A stretch of 41,764 nt of DNA from Chloroflexota bacterium (GCA_005887995.1 VBJD01000077.1:1-41764), one strand, 5' to 3'. Counted from the stretch's first letter, positions 32,001-39,316 are shown. Translations and numbers: made by a program. The notes: a model not told the origin generated them from the letters alone.

Positions 32001-32294
32001 GCGCGTGACGACGTCCGTGAGCAGGCGAGCGCCGGCAGCGACGAGCGCGACCGAACCCGGTGGCAGGAGGACGATCCCGGTGATGACGGCGACATCCGAT
32101 GGGCTCAGTTCGGTGTTCGTCTGCACGCGGATGGGCCGGAGCGACAGTAGGAATGCGAGCGCGAGCAGCGTGCCGATCATCTCGACGCGCGCGTTGCCGC
32201 GCTCGAGGTCGAGCGCGCCCATGACGAGGAACGGCGCCGCCAGGATGACCGAAAGGAGAACGAGCAGCAGTACGGCGCGCGGTAGTGGCTTTAT
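29055..32294 (-). CDS. Membrane GAF/HD-GYP-like/GGDEF diguanylate cyclase
   Basis: A 1079-residue signalling protein. Residues 1-220 form about seven membrane helices. GAF domains lie near 240-390, 415-565 and 770-920, an HD-GYP-like domain near 585-765, and GGDEF near 930-1075. The cyclase site RYGGDEF is intact, with an RTED inhibitory I-site five residues upstream. The HD-GYP site is damaged: FHSIGK replaces the HD pair and ASRERWDGTGYP replaces the HH pair. It probably makes c-di-GMP and does not degrade it. The first ATG, 32222, lies after a membrane helix. ATA 32294 follows GAGGGGG by 7 nt and gives a normal lead (KPLPRAVLLLVLL). The conservative span is 29055-32222. Confidence 0.88.
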   Translation of the reverse strand: MKPLPRAVLLLVLLSVILAAPFLVMGALDLERGNARVEMIGTLLALAFLLSLRPIRVQTNTELSPSDVAVITGIVLLPPGSVALVAAGARLLTDVVTRKKPVQITRNVAAVTIATGTAAAIYRIVRGGMWDAVDPAAATILPGVIAVVALVALDLTQIAVLQRALRNIMFDRNAWQWIARTMRAQLLWSLAAVITVQVVLIEPWFLIPGIPLFVMGYLDIRARFAAERRARLLATLVDVGHAVGMSLDPVTVFREVFAQVRNALDVDAFYVCIADRERGLLSFRYLYENDHEMEPEEGPMAGTLAGICVETDRAILLRDAEKDRVRLDLPPRSPWGTLIERSLMVAPLRLHGRAIGAISVQSLRANAYDQGDLELLSAIGNEAAIAIERAELYERTTALSKQLFELYRLGIELATHKELPSLVRAFAANVQQLVSAGAVAIYLDEGGEALEFATTTGSAPLDVRSLPKASASIARLMSTGEAFELHDRDGEPETTRKGLQRFGHKSVFFQPLRVADRLIGVIFVTWREFHTTTTEERELLGVIAGIGAAQIRGLQLYRELDDAYLSTVGTLTATIEARDQYREDHQRRVAADAVALGERLGVGEAELRDLRYASLFHSIGKIAIPAAILAKRGPLTPDERAVVEEHPILGARILEAIRFLRGVVPIVRASRERWDGTGYPDKTTGDAIPRAARALRVIVDYHAMLVDRPYRVALRPETALGELRRLAGTWYDPQIVDEFATMIEARGTIQAVEEEVGATSRELAILAELTPEFHTLLDLQQLLDRILQILQRNIPGASFTILLREEKTDDLVVRAAAGAWTQIDSPVRVHAGRGISSWALEHREAQNIEDVRADPRYVGDPNVRSEMVVPLVSAGRAIGVLVLSHRSVAAFSQRDLTLMQTVGAQIAAAIDVAELHERLKRAANTDALTGLHNYRYFYDRLEEEIARAERRQAPLAVAFFDLDKLKNVNDTYGHLAGNEVLRVLGEAISSHVRTEDVPARYGGDEFAIVMPDTPRDEAEKVVTRLMEILDEKTVELPNARSIRMPDLSWGVASYPLDGRTARELVENADTRAYARKRSH

Positions 32295-32362
32295 CCCAAC
32301 GCCCCCTCGGCGGGCGAGGCTAGCACTGGGCCCCTAAGCGGCGGCGTCAGTCGGGCATCAGG

Positions 32363-32539
32363 TCAGCGCGTGCGCAGCCACCTCTCGGTAACGAGGACGA
32401 CCGCGAATATCCCCGCGACGATAAGTATTTCCCCCACTCCACCACGGGCAGCGGCCGGCTGGATCACGAAGACGTACAGCAGCAAGACCATGGCGATGCC
32501 TATGACGATCTGAAATGCGAGGCGCGGAGTTACGCCGAT
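32363..32539 (-). CDS. 58-residue membrane protein encoded at the end of sdhB
   Basis: A short open frame giving GVTPRLAFQIVIGIAMVLL and then a second hydrophobic segment (VGEILIVAGIFAVVLV), ending TERWLRTR: two predicted membrane helices with a positive tail. It overlaps the 3' end of sdhB by 10 bp and has no NTG start before the first helix. ATC at 32539 gives a clean N-terminus and would be translated by coupling to sdhB. It may be an accessory of the succinate dehydrogenase; that is inference from position. It is too short for many gene callers. Confidence 0.5.
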   Translation of the reverse strand: MGVTPRLAFQIVIGIAMVLLLYVFVIQPAAARGGVGEILIVAGIFAVVLVTERWLRTR

Positions 32540-33315
32540 GGCGGTTCCGGTTCGCCTGCGGCGAGCGTCGCGGGCTTGCCGCGCATTCGGCGCAGCGCCC
32601 AACCGACCGGGTCGTACGTGCTCGTCACCACGCGCTCCTTGAGCGGGATGATCGCGTTGTCGGTGATGTGGATGTGCTCCGGGCACACGTCCGTGCAGCA
32701 CTTGGTGATGTTGCAGTAGCCGAGCCCGTACTTCTGACGAATGAGTTCGGTGCGATCGTTCGTGTCGAGCGGATGCATCTCGAGCGCCGCGAGCCTCACG
32801 AAGTAGCGCGGGCCCGCGAACCCCGCCTTGTCCTCCTCGTGGTCGCGGATGACGTGACACACGTCCTGGCAGAGGAAGCACTCGATGCACTTATGGAACT
32901 CCTGCACGCGCTCGACGTCGTCCTGGTACATGCGGCGCGTGCCGTCGGCTTCCTTCGGCTTCGGCTTGAACGCCGGGATCGTCTTCGCCCACTCGTAGTT
33001 GTACGAGACGTCGGTCACGAGATCGCGGATGACCGGGAACGTCTTCACCGGCGTGACGGTGATCTCCTCGCCTTCCTCGAACGTGTCCATGCGCGTCATG
33101 CACATCAGCTTCGGCAGGCCGTTGATCTCGGCGCTGCACGAGCCGCACTTTCCCGCCTTGCAGTTCCAGCGCACCGCGAGGTCCGGCTCCTGCGTGGCCT
33201 GGATGCGATGGACGACGTCGAGCACGACCATGCCCGGGTCGGTCGGCACGTCGTACCGCTTGAGCTCACCGCCGCTCGCATCGCCACGGAAGACGTTCAC
33301 CTTCACGGTCGGCAT
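32530..33315 (-). CDS. sdhB: Succinate dehydrogenase iron-sulfur subunit
   Basis: A 261-residue subunit that carries electrons from the flavin to the membrane quinone. The [2Fe-2S] ligands are in CKAGKCGSCSAE plus the Cys of LMCMT. The second half has CIECFLCQDVC for [4Fe-4S] and NITKCCTDVCPEHI for the third cluster. The ATG at 33315 follows GGGAG and lies one base after the SdhA stop. The C-terminal tail is Pro/Glu-rich. The gene order anchor-SdhA-SdhB matches mycobacterial Sdh1 (Rv0249c-Rv0247c). Confidence 0.95.
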   Translation of the reverse strand: MPTVKVNVFRGDASGGELKRYDVPTDPGMVVLDVVHRIQATQEPDLAVRWNCKAGKCGSCSAEINGLPKLMCMTRMDTFEEGEEITVTPVKTFPVIRDLVTDVSYNYEWAKTIPAFKPKPKEADGTRRMYQDDVERVQEFHKCIECFLCQDVCHVIRDHEEDKAGFAGPRYFVRLAALEMHPLDTNDRTELIRQKYGLGYCNITKCCTDVCPEHIHITDNAIIPLKERVVTSTYDPVGWALRRMRGKPATLAAGEPEPPSA

Positions 33316-33316
33316 G

Positions 33317-35149
33317 TCACTCAGCTCCCGCCGGTACGGCGACCTTCGCGCTCGGCTTCTCCTCGCCGAGGAGCGCCCGCAGCTCGCTCGGGGCCTCGGG
33401 CAGCGACGCGGTACGCAACTCGACCTGACCGTCGCGCAGCCGCGTGACGACGTTCTTCTTGCCCCAATCCGGGTCCGGCTTCGGGTAGTCGTCGCGCGTA
33501 TGGCCACCGCGGCTCTCCTCGCGGAGCAGCGCCGACCGCGTCACCGCCTCGGAGCAGAGGAGCATCGTCCGGAGATCTAGCGCGAGGTGCCACGACGGGT
33601 TGTACACGCGTCCGCTCGCGACCGCGCAGCGCGCCGCGCGCGTGCGAAGGGAGTCGATCCGCGTGAGCGCCTGGCGCAGCTCGTCGGCGGTGCGGATGAT
33701 CCCGACGAGGTCCTGCATCGTGTCGGTGAGCTCGGCGTGCAGCGCGTACGGGTTCTCGCCGCCGCGCCGCTCGAGTGGCGCGAGGATCTCCTGCGATCTG
33801 CGGCTCACCTGCTGCTCGTCGAGCAGCGGCATGCGCGCGAGGCGCTTCGCGTACTCGGCCGCATAGAGGCCCGCGCGGCGGCCGAACACGAGCAGGTCGG
33901 AGAGCGAGTTGCCACCGAGGCGGTTCGCGCCGTGCATCCCGGCGGCGACCTCGCCCGCGGCGAAGAGCCCGGGCACGGTCGACTGCGTCGAGTCGGGGTC
34001 GACGCGGACGCCGCCCATGATGTAGTGCAGCGTCGGCCCGATCTCCATCGCCTCCTTGGTGATGTCGACGCCCGCGAGCTGCATGAACTGGTGGTACATC
34101 GATGGCAGCCGCCGCTTGATGTATTCGGCGCTCCGGCGCGAGGCAATGTCGAGGAACACGCCGCCGTGCGGACTGCCGCGTCCGGCCTTCACTTCGGCAT
34201 TGATCGCGCGTGCCACCTCATCGCGCGGCAGTAGGTCGGGGGTGCGGCGGTTCGTCTTGTCCTCGTACCAGCGATCGGCCTCGGCCTCGTTGTCCGCGGT
34301 CTCCGCTTTGAAGAACTCGGGGATGTACTTGAACATGAAGCGCTCGCCGTTCGCGTTCTTCAGCGTGCCGCCGTCGCCGCGCACGCCCTCCGTCACGAGC
34401 AGGCCGCGCACGCTCGTCGGCCAGACCATGCCCGTGGGGTGGAACTGGGTCATCTCCATGTCGATGAGCTCAGCGCCCGCCTCGAGCGCCATGGCGAAGC
34501 CGTCGCCCGTGTACTCCCACGAGTTCGACGTGACCTTCCACGCCTTGCCGACCCCGCCTGTCGCGAGCACGACCGCCTTCGCGTGGAAGAGCGCGAGCTC
34601 GCCCTTCTGACGGTCGTAGCCGATCGCTCCTGAGACGCGTCCGTCCTCGGTGAGGAGGCGGAACATCGTCGTCTCCATGAAGACGTCGATGCCGCGATGC
34701 ACCGCGTGGTCCTGGAGCGTCCGGATCATCTCGAGGCCGGTACGATCGCCGACGTGCGCGAGCCGCGCGTAGCGATGGCCACCGAAGTCGCGCTGCAGGA
34801 TGAGGCCGTCCTTCGTGCGGTCGAACAGCGCGCCCCACTCCTCGAGCTCGAGGACGCGGTCGGGTGCTTCCTGCGCGTGGATCTGCGCCATGCGCCAGTG
34901 GTTGAGCAGCTTGCCGCCGCGCATCGTGTCGCGGAAGTGGACTTTCCAGTTGTCCTCCTTCCACACGTTGCCCAGCGCCGCCGCGATGCCGCCCTCGGCC
35001 ATGACGGTATGCGCCTTCCCGAGCAGTGACTTGCAGATGAGCGCGGTGCGCACGCCCATCGCGCTGGCCTCGATCGCCGCGCGCAGCCCCGCGCCCCCCG
35101 CGCCGATGACGACGACGTCGTACTCATGTCGCTTCACGGCGTCGTTCAT
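33317..35149 (-). CDS. sdhA: Succinate dehydrogenase flavoprotein subunit
   Basis: A 610-residue subunit that oxidises succinate to fumarate. It has the FAD fold GAGGAGLRAAIEAS and the HTVMAEGGIAAAL segment whose His is the usual covalent FAD site. TQFHPTG and the RGDGG/NANGERFM active-site region follow, then GANRLGGNSLSDLLVFGRRAG. The C-terminal helical domain contains SRGGHTRDDYP. I chose ATG 35149, which overlaps the anchor gene's stop as ATGA; ATG 35161 would add four residues. Cytoplasmic face of the membrane. Confidence 0.96.
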   Translation of the reverse strand: MNDAVKRHEYDVVVIGAGGAGLRAAIEASAMGVRTALICKSLLGKAHTVMAEGGIAAALGNVWKEDNWKVHFRDTMRGGKLLNHWRMAQIHAQEAPDRVLELEEWGALFDRTKDGLILQRDFGGHRYARLAHVGDRTGLEMIRTLQDHAVHRGIDVFMETTMFRLLTEDGRVSGAIGYDRQKGELALFHAKAVVLATGGVGKAWKVTSNSWEYTGDGFAMALEAGAELIDMEMTQFHPTGMVWPTSVRGLLVTEGVRGDGGTLKNANGERFMFKYIPEFFKAETADNEAEADRWYEDKTNRRTPDLLPRDEVARAINAEVKAGRGSPHGGVFLDIASRRSAEYIKRRLPSMYHQFMQLAGVDITKEAMEIGPTLHYIMGGVRVDPDSTQSTVPGLFAAGEVAAGMHGANRLGGNSLSDLLVFGRRAGLYAAEYAKRLARMPLLDEQQVSRRSQEILAPLERRGGENPYALHAELTDTMQDLVGIIRTADELRQALTRIDSLRTRAARCAVASGRVYNPSWHLALDLRTMLLCSEAVTRSALLREESRGGHTRDDYPKPDPDWGKKNVVTRLRDGQVELRTASLPEAPSELRALLGEEKPSAKVAVPAGAE

Positions 35150-35913
35150 CGCAGCACCCATCGCGGGTCGACGATCACGCCCGCGGCGTTCAGGCGGATG
35201 TAGAGGTCTGTGAGCATGACGCTGAAGAGGCTGAACCACGCCCACCGCGAGTGATGCTCATTGAGCATCGTCGCGAATTCCCACAGCCGGAAGCGCAGCG
35301 ACTTGCCGTGGAACGAGTCGAGGTAGCCGCCGACGAGGTAGCGCGCCGCGTGGCAGCCGAAGGTGTAGCCGGAAAGCAGGACGACGTTGGCCAGCATGAT
35401 GAGCGAGCCCAGCCCGATGCCGAAGTGGCTGTCGAAGTTGAATGCGAGGATGACATCCCACCACAGCACCGCCAGCACGAGCACCGCGAGGTAGAGCGCG
35501 TAGCGGTGGATGTTCTGGAGGATGAAGGGGAAGCGTGTCTCCCCGCTGTACTTCGCGCGCGCGTCGGGGACGCTGCAGGCCGGCGGCGACCAGAAGAAGG
35601 CGCGGTAGTAGGAGCGGCGGTAGTAGTAGCAGGTCACGCGGAACGCGAGCGGCGATCCGACGATGAGGAACGCGGGCGAGAGGTTGTACCAGTTGCCGAT
35701 GATCGGGAAAGTCGGATGGATGCAGCCGGTCGTGAGGCACGGTGAGTAGAAGGGCGAGAGGTACGGGTCATGAAAGTAGTTGTTGTTCATGACGGAGACG
35801 ACGAATGCGTAAATGCCGAACAGGCCGAGGACGGTGACGATGAAGATGGGCTCGATCCACCAGCGGTCGGTGCGCTCGTGGGGGCGCTGACGGACATCCG
35901 CGATCGTCGCCAT
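35146..35913 (-). CDS. sdhC: Single five-helix membrane anchor of an Sdh1-like succinate dehydrogenase
   Basis: A 255-residue protein with five hydrophobic segments (about 21-41, 77-98, 135-157, 165-187, 222-241), unlike the short three-helix SdhC/SdhD pairs. No separate SdhD is present. It contains C59, C64, H66, C95, C113, H136, C187 and H188 as possible cofactor ligands. Position and size match the single anchor of mycobacterial Sdh1, for which a membrane-embedded Rieske-type cluster has been described. Whether the same cluster exists here is inference. It is first in the operon, with a promoter box 9 nt upstream of the ATG. Confidence 0.85.
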   Translation of the reverse strand: MATIADVRQRPHERTDRWWIEPIFIVTVLGLFGIYAFVVSVMNNNYFHDPYLSPFYSPCLTTGCIHPTFPIIGNWYNLSPAFLIVGSPLAFRVTCYYYRRSYYRAFFWSPPACSVPDARAKYSGETRFPFILQNIHRYALYLAVLVLAVLWWDVILAFNFDSHFGIGLGSLIMLANVVLLSGYTFGCHAARYLVGGYLDSFHGKSLRFRLWEFATMLNEHHSRWAWFSLFSVMLTDLYIRLNAAGVIVDPRWVLR

Positions 35914-35922
35914 GCCTGACCG

Positions 35923-35951
35923 ACCGTAGTCCGCTGCCTGTCAGAACACAA
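35923..35951 (-). promoter_or_regulatory. Promoter of the sdhCAB operon
   Basis: On the minus strand TTGTGT (35951-35946) and TACGGT (35928-35923) are 17 bp apart, and the -10 box ends 9 nt before the sdhC ATG. The leader would be two or three bases at most. The -35 box is weak. It lies back to back with the LysR promoter. Confidence 0.5.
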
Positions 35952-35956
35952 ATCGA

Positions 35957-35986
35957 TTGATGCTCTTGATTCGATAGTCGTAGGCT
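35957..35986 (+). promoter_or_regulatory. Promoter of the LysR-type regulator (leaderless)
   Basis: TTGATG (35957-35962) and TAGGCT (35981-35986) are 18 bp apart. The -10 box ends 6 nt before ATG 35993. The spacer contains a second TTGAT, and AATCGATT (palindromic) precedes it, so a regulator site in this 79-bp divergent gap is plausible. Confidence 0.6.
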
Positions 35987-35992
35987 ATGAGG

Positions 35993-36916
35993 ATGCAGAT
36001 CGGGCAGCTGCGCGCTTTCCTCGCCGTCGCTGAGCAGCGACATTTCACGAGAACGGCGAAGGAGCTCGGTCTCGCGCAGCCCTCGGTGAGCGCGCACATC
36101 CAGCGTCTCGAGTCCGAGCTGGCCACCGAGCTGTTCCATCGCATGAAGGGCAAGGTCACTCTCACGCCCGCGGGTGAGGCGCTGCTCCCTTACGCGCGGC
36201 GCATCGTCGCGGATGTCGGCGCGGCGACCGAGGAGCTGCGCGCGGTCGGCAGCCTCGCGCGTGGCCACCTCGCCATCGGCGCGACACCGAGCCTCTCGGC
36301 GACCCTCCTGCCGGCGGTGCTCTCGCGATTCCATTCGGCGTATCCCGGTATCGACCTCACCATGCGCGAGGCCGGCTCGGTCGATCTCGTCGCGGCGGTC
36401 GAGGAGGGCGCGCTCGATGTCGCGCTCGTCATCCTCCCCGTGCGCCAAGACGTCCTCGAGACGCAGGCGCTCGTCCGTGAAGAGCTCGTGGTCGCCGTCT
36501 CACGCGCACATCCGCTCGCGCGGCGTCGGACGGTGTCCGTGACGGAGCTGCGCGACGTTCCGCTGGTGCTGCCGCGCGTTGGCTACGACCTGCGGAGCGC
36601 GACCGAGGCGGCGTGCCGTGCCGCGGGCTTCACGCCCACGCTCGCGGTCGAGGGCGGCGAGATGGACGGCGTGCTGCGTCTTGCGGCTGCGGGAATCGGC
36701 GCCGCGATCGTGCCGAGCCTGGTCATCGAGCGCAACGGACCGTTGCACGCGATCCGCATCGCGAAACCATCGCTCACGCGAACCATCGGGCTGGCGCACC
36801 GTCGCGACCGCCGCCTATCGCGCGCCGCGCAGGAGCTCATCGAGACCGTTCGCGCGCTCGTGCGCGACCGCTCGTGGCTGAAGACGAGCCCGCCCGGGCT
36901 AACGGTGTTGCGCTAG
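35993..36916 (+). CDS. LysR-family transcriptional regulator
   Basis: A 307-residue LTTR. The N-terminal winged helix has LRAFLAVAEQRHFTRTAKEL and QPSVSAHIQRLE. The effector-binding domain begins near residue 88 (GHLAIGATPSLSATLLPAVL) and has the usual two subdomains. I chose ATG 35993 because it sits 6 nt after the -10 box; ATG 35987 would add two residues and lies too close. It is divergent from sdhCAB, and LTTRs often control the neighbouring divergent genes, so it may regulate succinate dehydrogenase. It ends on a CTAG shared with the convergent VOC gene. Confidence 0.95.
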   Translation: MQIGQLRAFLAVAEQRHFTRTAKELGLAQPSVSAHIQRLESELATELFHRMKGKVTLTPAGEALLPYARRIVADVGAATEELRAVGSLARGHLAIGATPSLSATLLPAVLSRFHSAYPGIDLTMREAGSVDLVAAVEEGALDVALVILPVRQDVLETQALVREELVVAVSRAHPLARRRTVSVTELRDVPLVLPRVGYDLRSATEAACRAAGFTPTLAVEGGEMDGVLRLAAAGIGAAIVPSLVIERNGPLHAIRIAKPSLTRTIGLAHRRDRRLSRAAQELIETVRALVRDRSWLKTSPPGLTVLR

Positions 36917-37290
36917 AGCTGGGCGAACAGGTCGACGGCGTTGCCGTCGGGATCGAAGACCGTCGCGTAGCGCTGACCCCAGAACGCATCGAAGGGCTCG
37001 GTCTTCCCGCGGAAGCCAGCCTTCGTCACCTTCGCGTACGTCGCGTCGACCTCCTTCGGTGAGTCACACCGGAACGCGAGCCCCATGGGCCGGCCGACCG
37101 GCGTCACCCAGTCCATGTCGATCTGCTTGATGAGCTCGAGCTTGTCCAGCATCACGCGCATGCCGTTCTTCGCGGTCGCTTCGATGTGGTCATCACCCGC
37201 GTCGGGGAAATCGAGTCCGAGCAGGTTGTAGAACTTCACCGACTTCGCGATGTCCGCGCACACGATGCCGAACGCGTCGAGCGAAGGCAT
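36913..37290 (-). CDS. VOC-superfamily (glyoxalase/bleomycin-resistance fold) protein
   Basis: A 125-residue single-module VOC protein with paired beta-alpha-beta-beta-beta units: FGIVCADIAKSVKFYNLLGL at the front and ATVFDPDGNAVDLFAQL at the end. These proteins bind a metal or a small ligand as dimers. Substrates range from methylglyoxal adducts to antibiotics and none can be named here. The ATG at 37290 lies one base after the GNAT stop (TGACATG). Its stop shares CTAG with the LysR gene. Confidence 0.85.
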   Translation of the reverse strand: MPSLDAFGIVCADIAKSVKFYNLLGLDFPDAGDDHIEATAKNGMRVMLDKLELIKQIDMDWVTPVGRPMGLAFRCDSPKEVDATYAKVTKAGFRGKTEPFDAFWGQRYATVFDPDGNAVDLFAQL

Positions 37291-37291
37291 G

Positions 37292-37810
37292 TCATCTCCC
37301 CCAGCTGTTGCGGTCCGCGACGTACTTCTTCAGATCGGTAAGCCCGTAATAGGACGCGAGCCCGACGTAGGTCATGCCGGCCTTCTCCATGATGCGCCAT
37401 GAGCCGATGTTCTCGGCGAAGCAGATCGCGATGATCTGCTCGAGACCGCACGTCTCGAAGCCGTAGTGCAGGATCGCCTTCGCGGCCTCGGTGCCGTAGC
37501 CCTTCCCCCACGCGTGCGGCAGGTAGTGGTACGCGAGCTCGACCTCGGGGCCGGTGCGTTCGATCGGCTGCAGCGCGACGCTGCCGATGAACTCACCTGT
37601 CGACCGCAGTGAGACGTGCCAGCCCGCGAATCCACGGTCCCTCTCGATCTGTGTGCGCCGCTCGACAAGCGCGCGTGCGGACTCGAGCGTCGCGGGTGGC
37701 CCGGGTGGAAGGAAGCGCCGTACCTCAGGGTCGCTGTAGAGACGCTGGAAGTCCGGCGCGTCGTCCGGCGTGACGGAGCGGATGACGAGCCGTTCGGTCT
37801 CGAGCCTCAC
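37292..37810 (-). CDS. GNAT N-acetyltransferase (RimJ/RimL-like)
   Basis: A 172-residue acetyltransferase that moves an acetyl group from acetyl-CoA. It opens with LETERLVIRSVTPDD, shows the strand VELAYHYLPHAWGKGYGTEAAKAIL with the CoA-pyrophosphate loop, and ends with ENIGSWRIMEKAGMTYVG, all typical of the RimJ/RimL group. Its target is not readable. GTG 37810 overlaps the adenylate cyclase stop as GTGA, so it is co-transcribed with the cyclase and VOC genes. Confidence 0.9.
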   Translation of the reverse strand: MRLETERLVIRSVTPDDAPDFQRLYSDPEVRRFLPPGPPATLESARALVERRTQIERDRGFAGWHVSLRSTGEFIGSVALQPIERTGPEVELAYHYLPHAWGKGYGTEAAKAILHYGFETCGLEQIIAICFAENIGSWRIMEKAGMTYVGLASYYGLTDLKKYVADRNSWGR

Positions 37811-39309
37811 CGATCGAGCGTGAAGACGCGGAGCGCCTTTGCCTTGCCGCGCACCTGCGCTTCACCGAGCGGGCGAAGCGACGCGGCCGCACCGTCGAGC
37901 TGCTCGACCGTGCCCTCGGACACGACCGTCGCGACCTGGAACTCCTTGGTGAGCGACTCCATCCGCGATGCGGTGTTCACGGCATCGCCGATGGCCGTGT
38001 AGTCAGAGCGCTCGGGCAGGCCGATCGCGCCGAGGACGACGTCACCGGTATGGATGCCGACGCCGAACCGCACGACCGGCTGGGCGCGCGCGGTGCGATC
38101 CACGTTCAGCTGCTCGAGTTTCGCGCGCATGTCCTCGGCGGCCCGCGTCGCCGCGGTCGCGCCGTGGCTCGGGTCGCCCATCGCGCCGAAGATCGCCATG
38201 AGCCCGTCGCCGAGGAACTTATCGAGGATGCCGCCCCCGTCGATGACGCAGCGCGCCATGACGCGAAGGTACGTGTTCAGCACTTCGACGACCTGCTCGG
38301 GCGCAAGACGCTCGGCGAGAGCGGTCGAGCCGCGCAGGTCGGCGAAGAGGATCGTCACCGTCTGACGCTCGCCGGCAAGGCGCAGCGGATCGCCCTGGAT
38401 GACGCGCTCGACGACCGTCGGCGGGAGGAAACGCTCGAGGCCGCGACGCCGGTCGAGCTCGATGAACAGCGCACCGATCGCGATGATCGTCGCGATCGCC
38501 ATGAGGACGTGGTACTCCCACCACGAGGGCGTCCATGTCGGCCCGAGGAACTGCGAGACCTGCGCCTGCGCGAGGAACACGTACGCCGCCGCGAGCGCGC
38601 CCTGCATCGGGAGGCGCGTGCGCAGGTAGTCGCGGCCCTGACGGATCGCCGCGAACCCGTAGAGAAGCACGACCGCGGTCGTGAGCACGTACGGCAGCAG
38701 GCCCGCTCCGCCGAACACATCGGGTGCGCGGTCGCCACCGTAGCCGTAGCCCGTAGGGTCGTAGTCATACGAGCCGCCGGCGGACACGAGCATCCAGCGC
38801 GCGAAGCCGCCCAACGCCGACGGCGAGGCGAGCGCGACGAACGCGTAGCCGCCCATCGCGACAAGGACGCCGGCGATGAGCGCGCGCGGTGGCACATGGC
38901 GCTCGAGCCAGCCGACGGCCGGTGTGTAGCGGACCGCGAAGAAGAGCGCCGACGCCCAGAGCGCGAGCACCGCGGAGATCCCGACGACGAGCGCGGCGCC
39001 AGCTTCCTTCGCGTCGCGTTGCAACACGCCCGGCGTCGAGAGGCCATGCACCGCGAAGATCCCGGCCATGCACGCGAAGCCCATCGCGACGAGCAGCGTC
39101 GGGTAATGACGGACCTCGAGGGCGGCACGCGCGACGAGAACGGCGACCGCAAGCGCGATGAGCGAGACGTTCGTCGTGATGACGAGGTGCTCGACCGGGA
39201 CGATCCACGGCGCGTTCGCGGCCGGAGACGCCAGGAGCCACGCGAGGACGGCGAGCGGTGAGAGCGTCGCGGCTAGCAGCGCGAACGGACGCCAGGAGGG
39301 CGAGCGCAT
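37807..39309 (-). CDS. Membrane-bound class III adenylate cyclase
   Basis: A 500-residue protein with about eight hydrophobic segments in the first 310 residues and a class III cyclase domain in the last 170. The metal aspartates lie in ILFADLRGSTALAERL and FLGDGLMAIFG. The adenine-specifying K and D lie in DKFLGDG and SDYTAIGDAVN, and the transition-state N/R in AVNTASRM. It should make cAMP from ATP. The membrane part resembles no sensor I can name. ATG 39309 sits 7 nt after TAAACT, a leaderless arrangement; the longer frame to 39417 was rejected. It is first of a three-gene run. Confidence 0.93.
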   Translation of the reverse strand: MRSPSWRPFALLAATLSPLAVLAWLLASPAANAPWIVPVEHLVITTNVSLIALAVAVLVARAALEVRHYPTLLVAMGFACMAGIFAVHGLSTPGVLQRDAKEAGAALVVGISAVLALWASALFFAVRYTPAVGWLERHVPPRALIAGVLVAMGGYAFVALASPSALGGFARWMLVSAGGSYDYDPTGYGYGGDRAPDVFGGAGLLPYVLTTAVVLLYGFAAIRQGRDYLRTRLPMQGALAAAYVFLAQAQVSQFLGPTWTPSWWEYHVLMAIATIIAIGALFIELDRRRGLERFLPPTVVERVIQGDPLRLAGERQTVTILFADLRGSTALAERLAPEQVVEVLNTYLRVMARCVIDGGGILDKFLGDGLMAIFGAMGDPSHGATAATRAAEDMRAKLEQLNVDRTARAQPVVRFGVGIHTGDVVLGAIGLPERSDYTAIGDAVNTASRMESLTKEFQVATVVSEGTVEQLDGAAASLRPLGEAQVRGKAKALRVFTLDR

Positions 39310-39316
39310 GGCGAGA

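Noticed and set aside
35987-35989. ATG 35987 as LysR start
   Set aside because: It lies directly against the -10 box; ATG 35993 has the 6-nt spacing seen elsewhere and gives the usual LTTR N-terminus.
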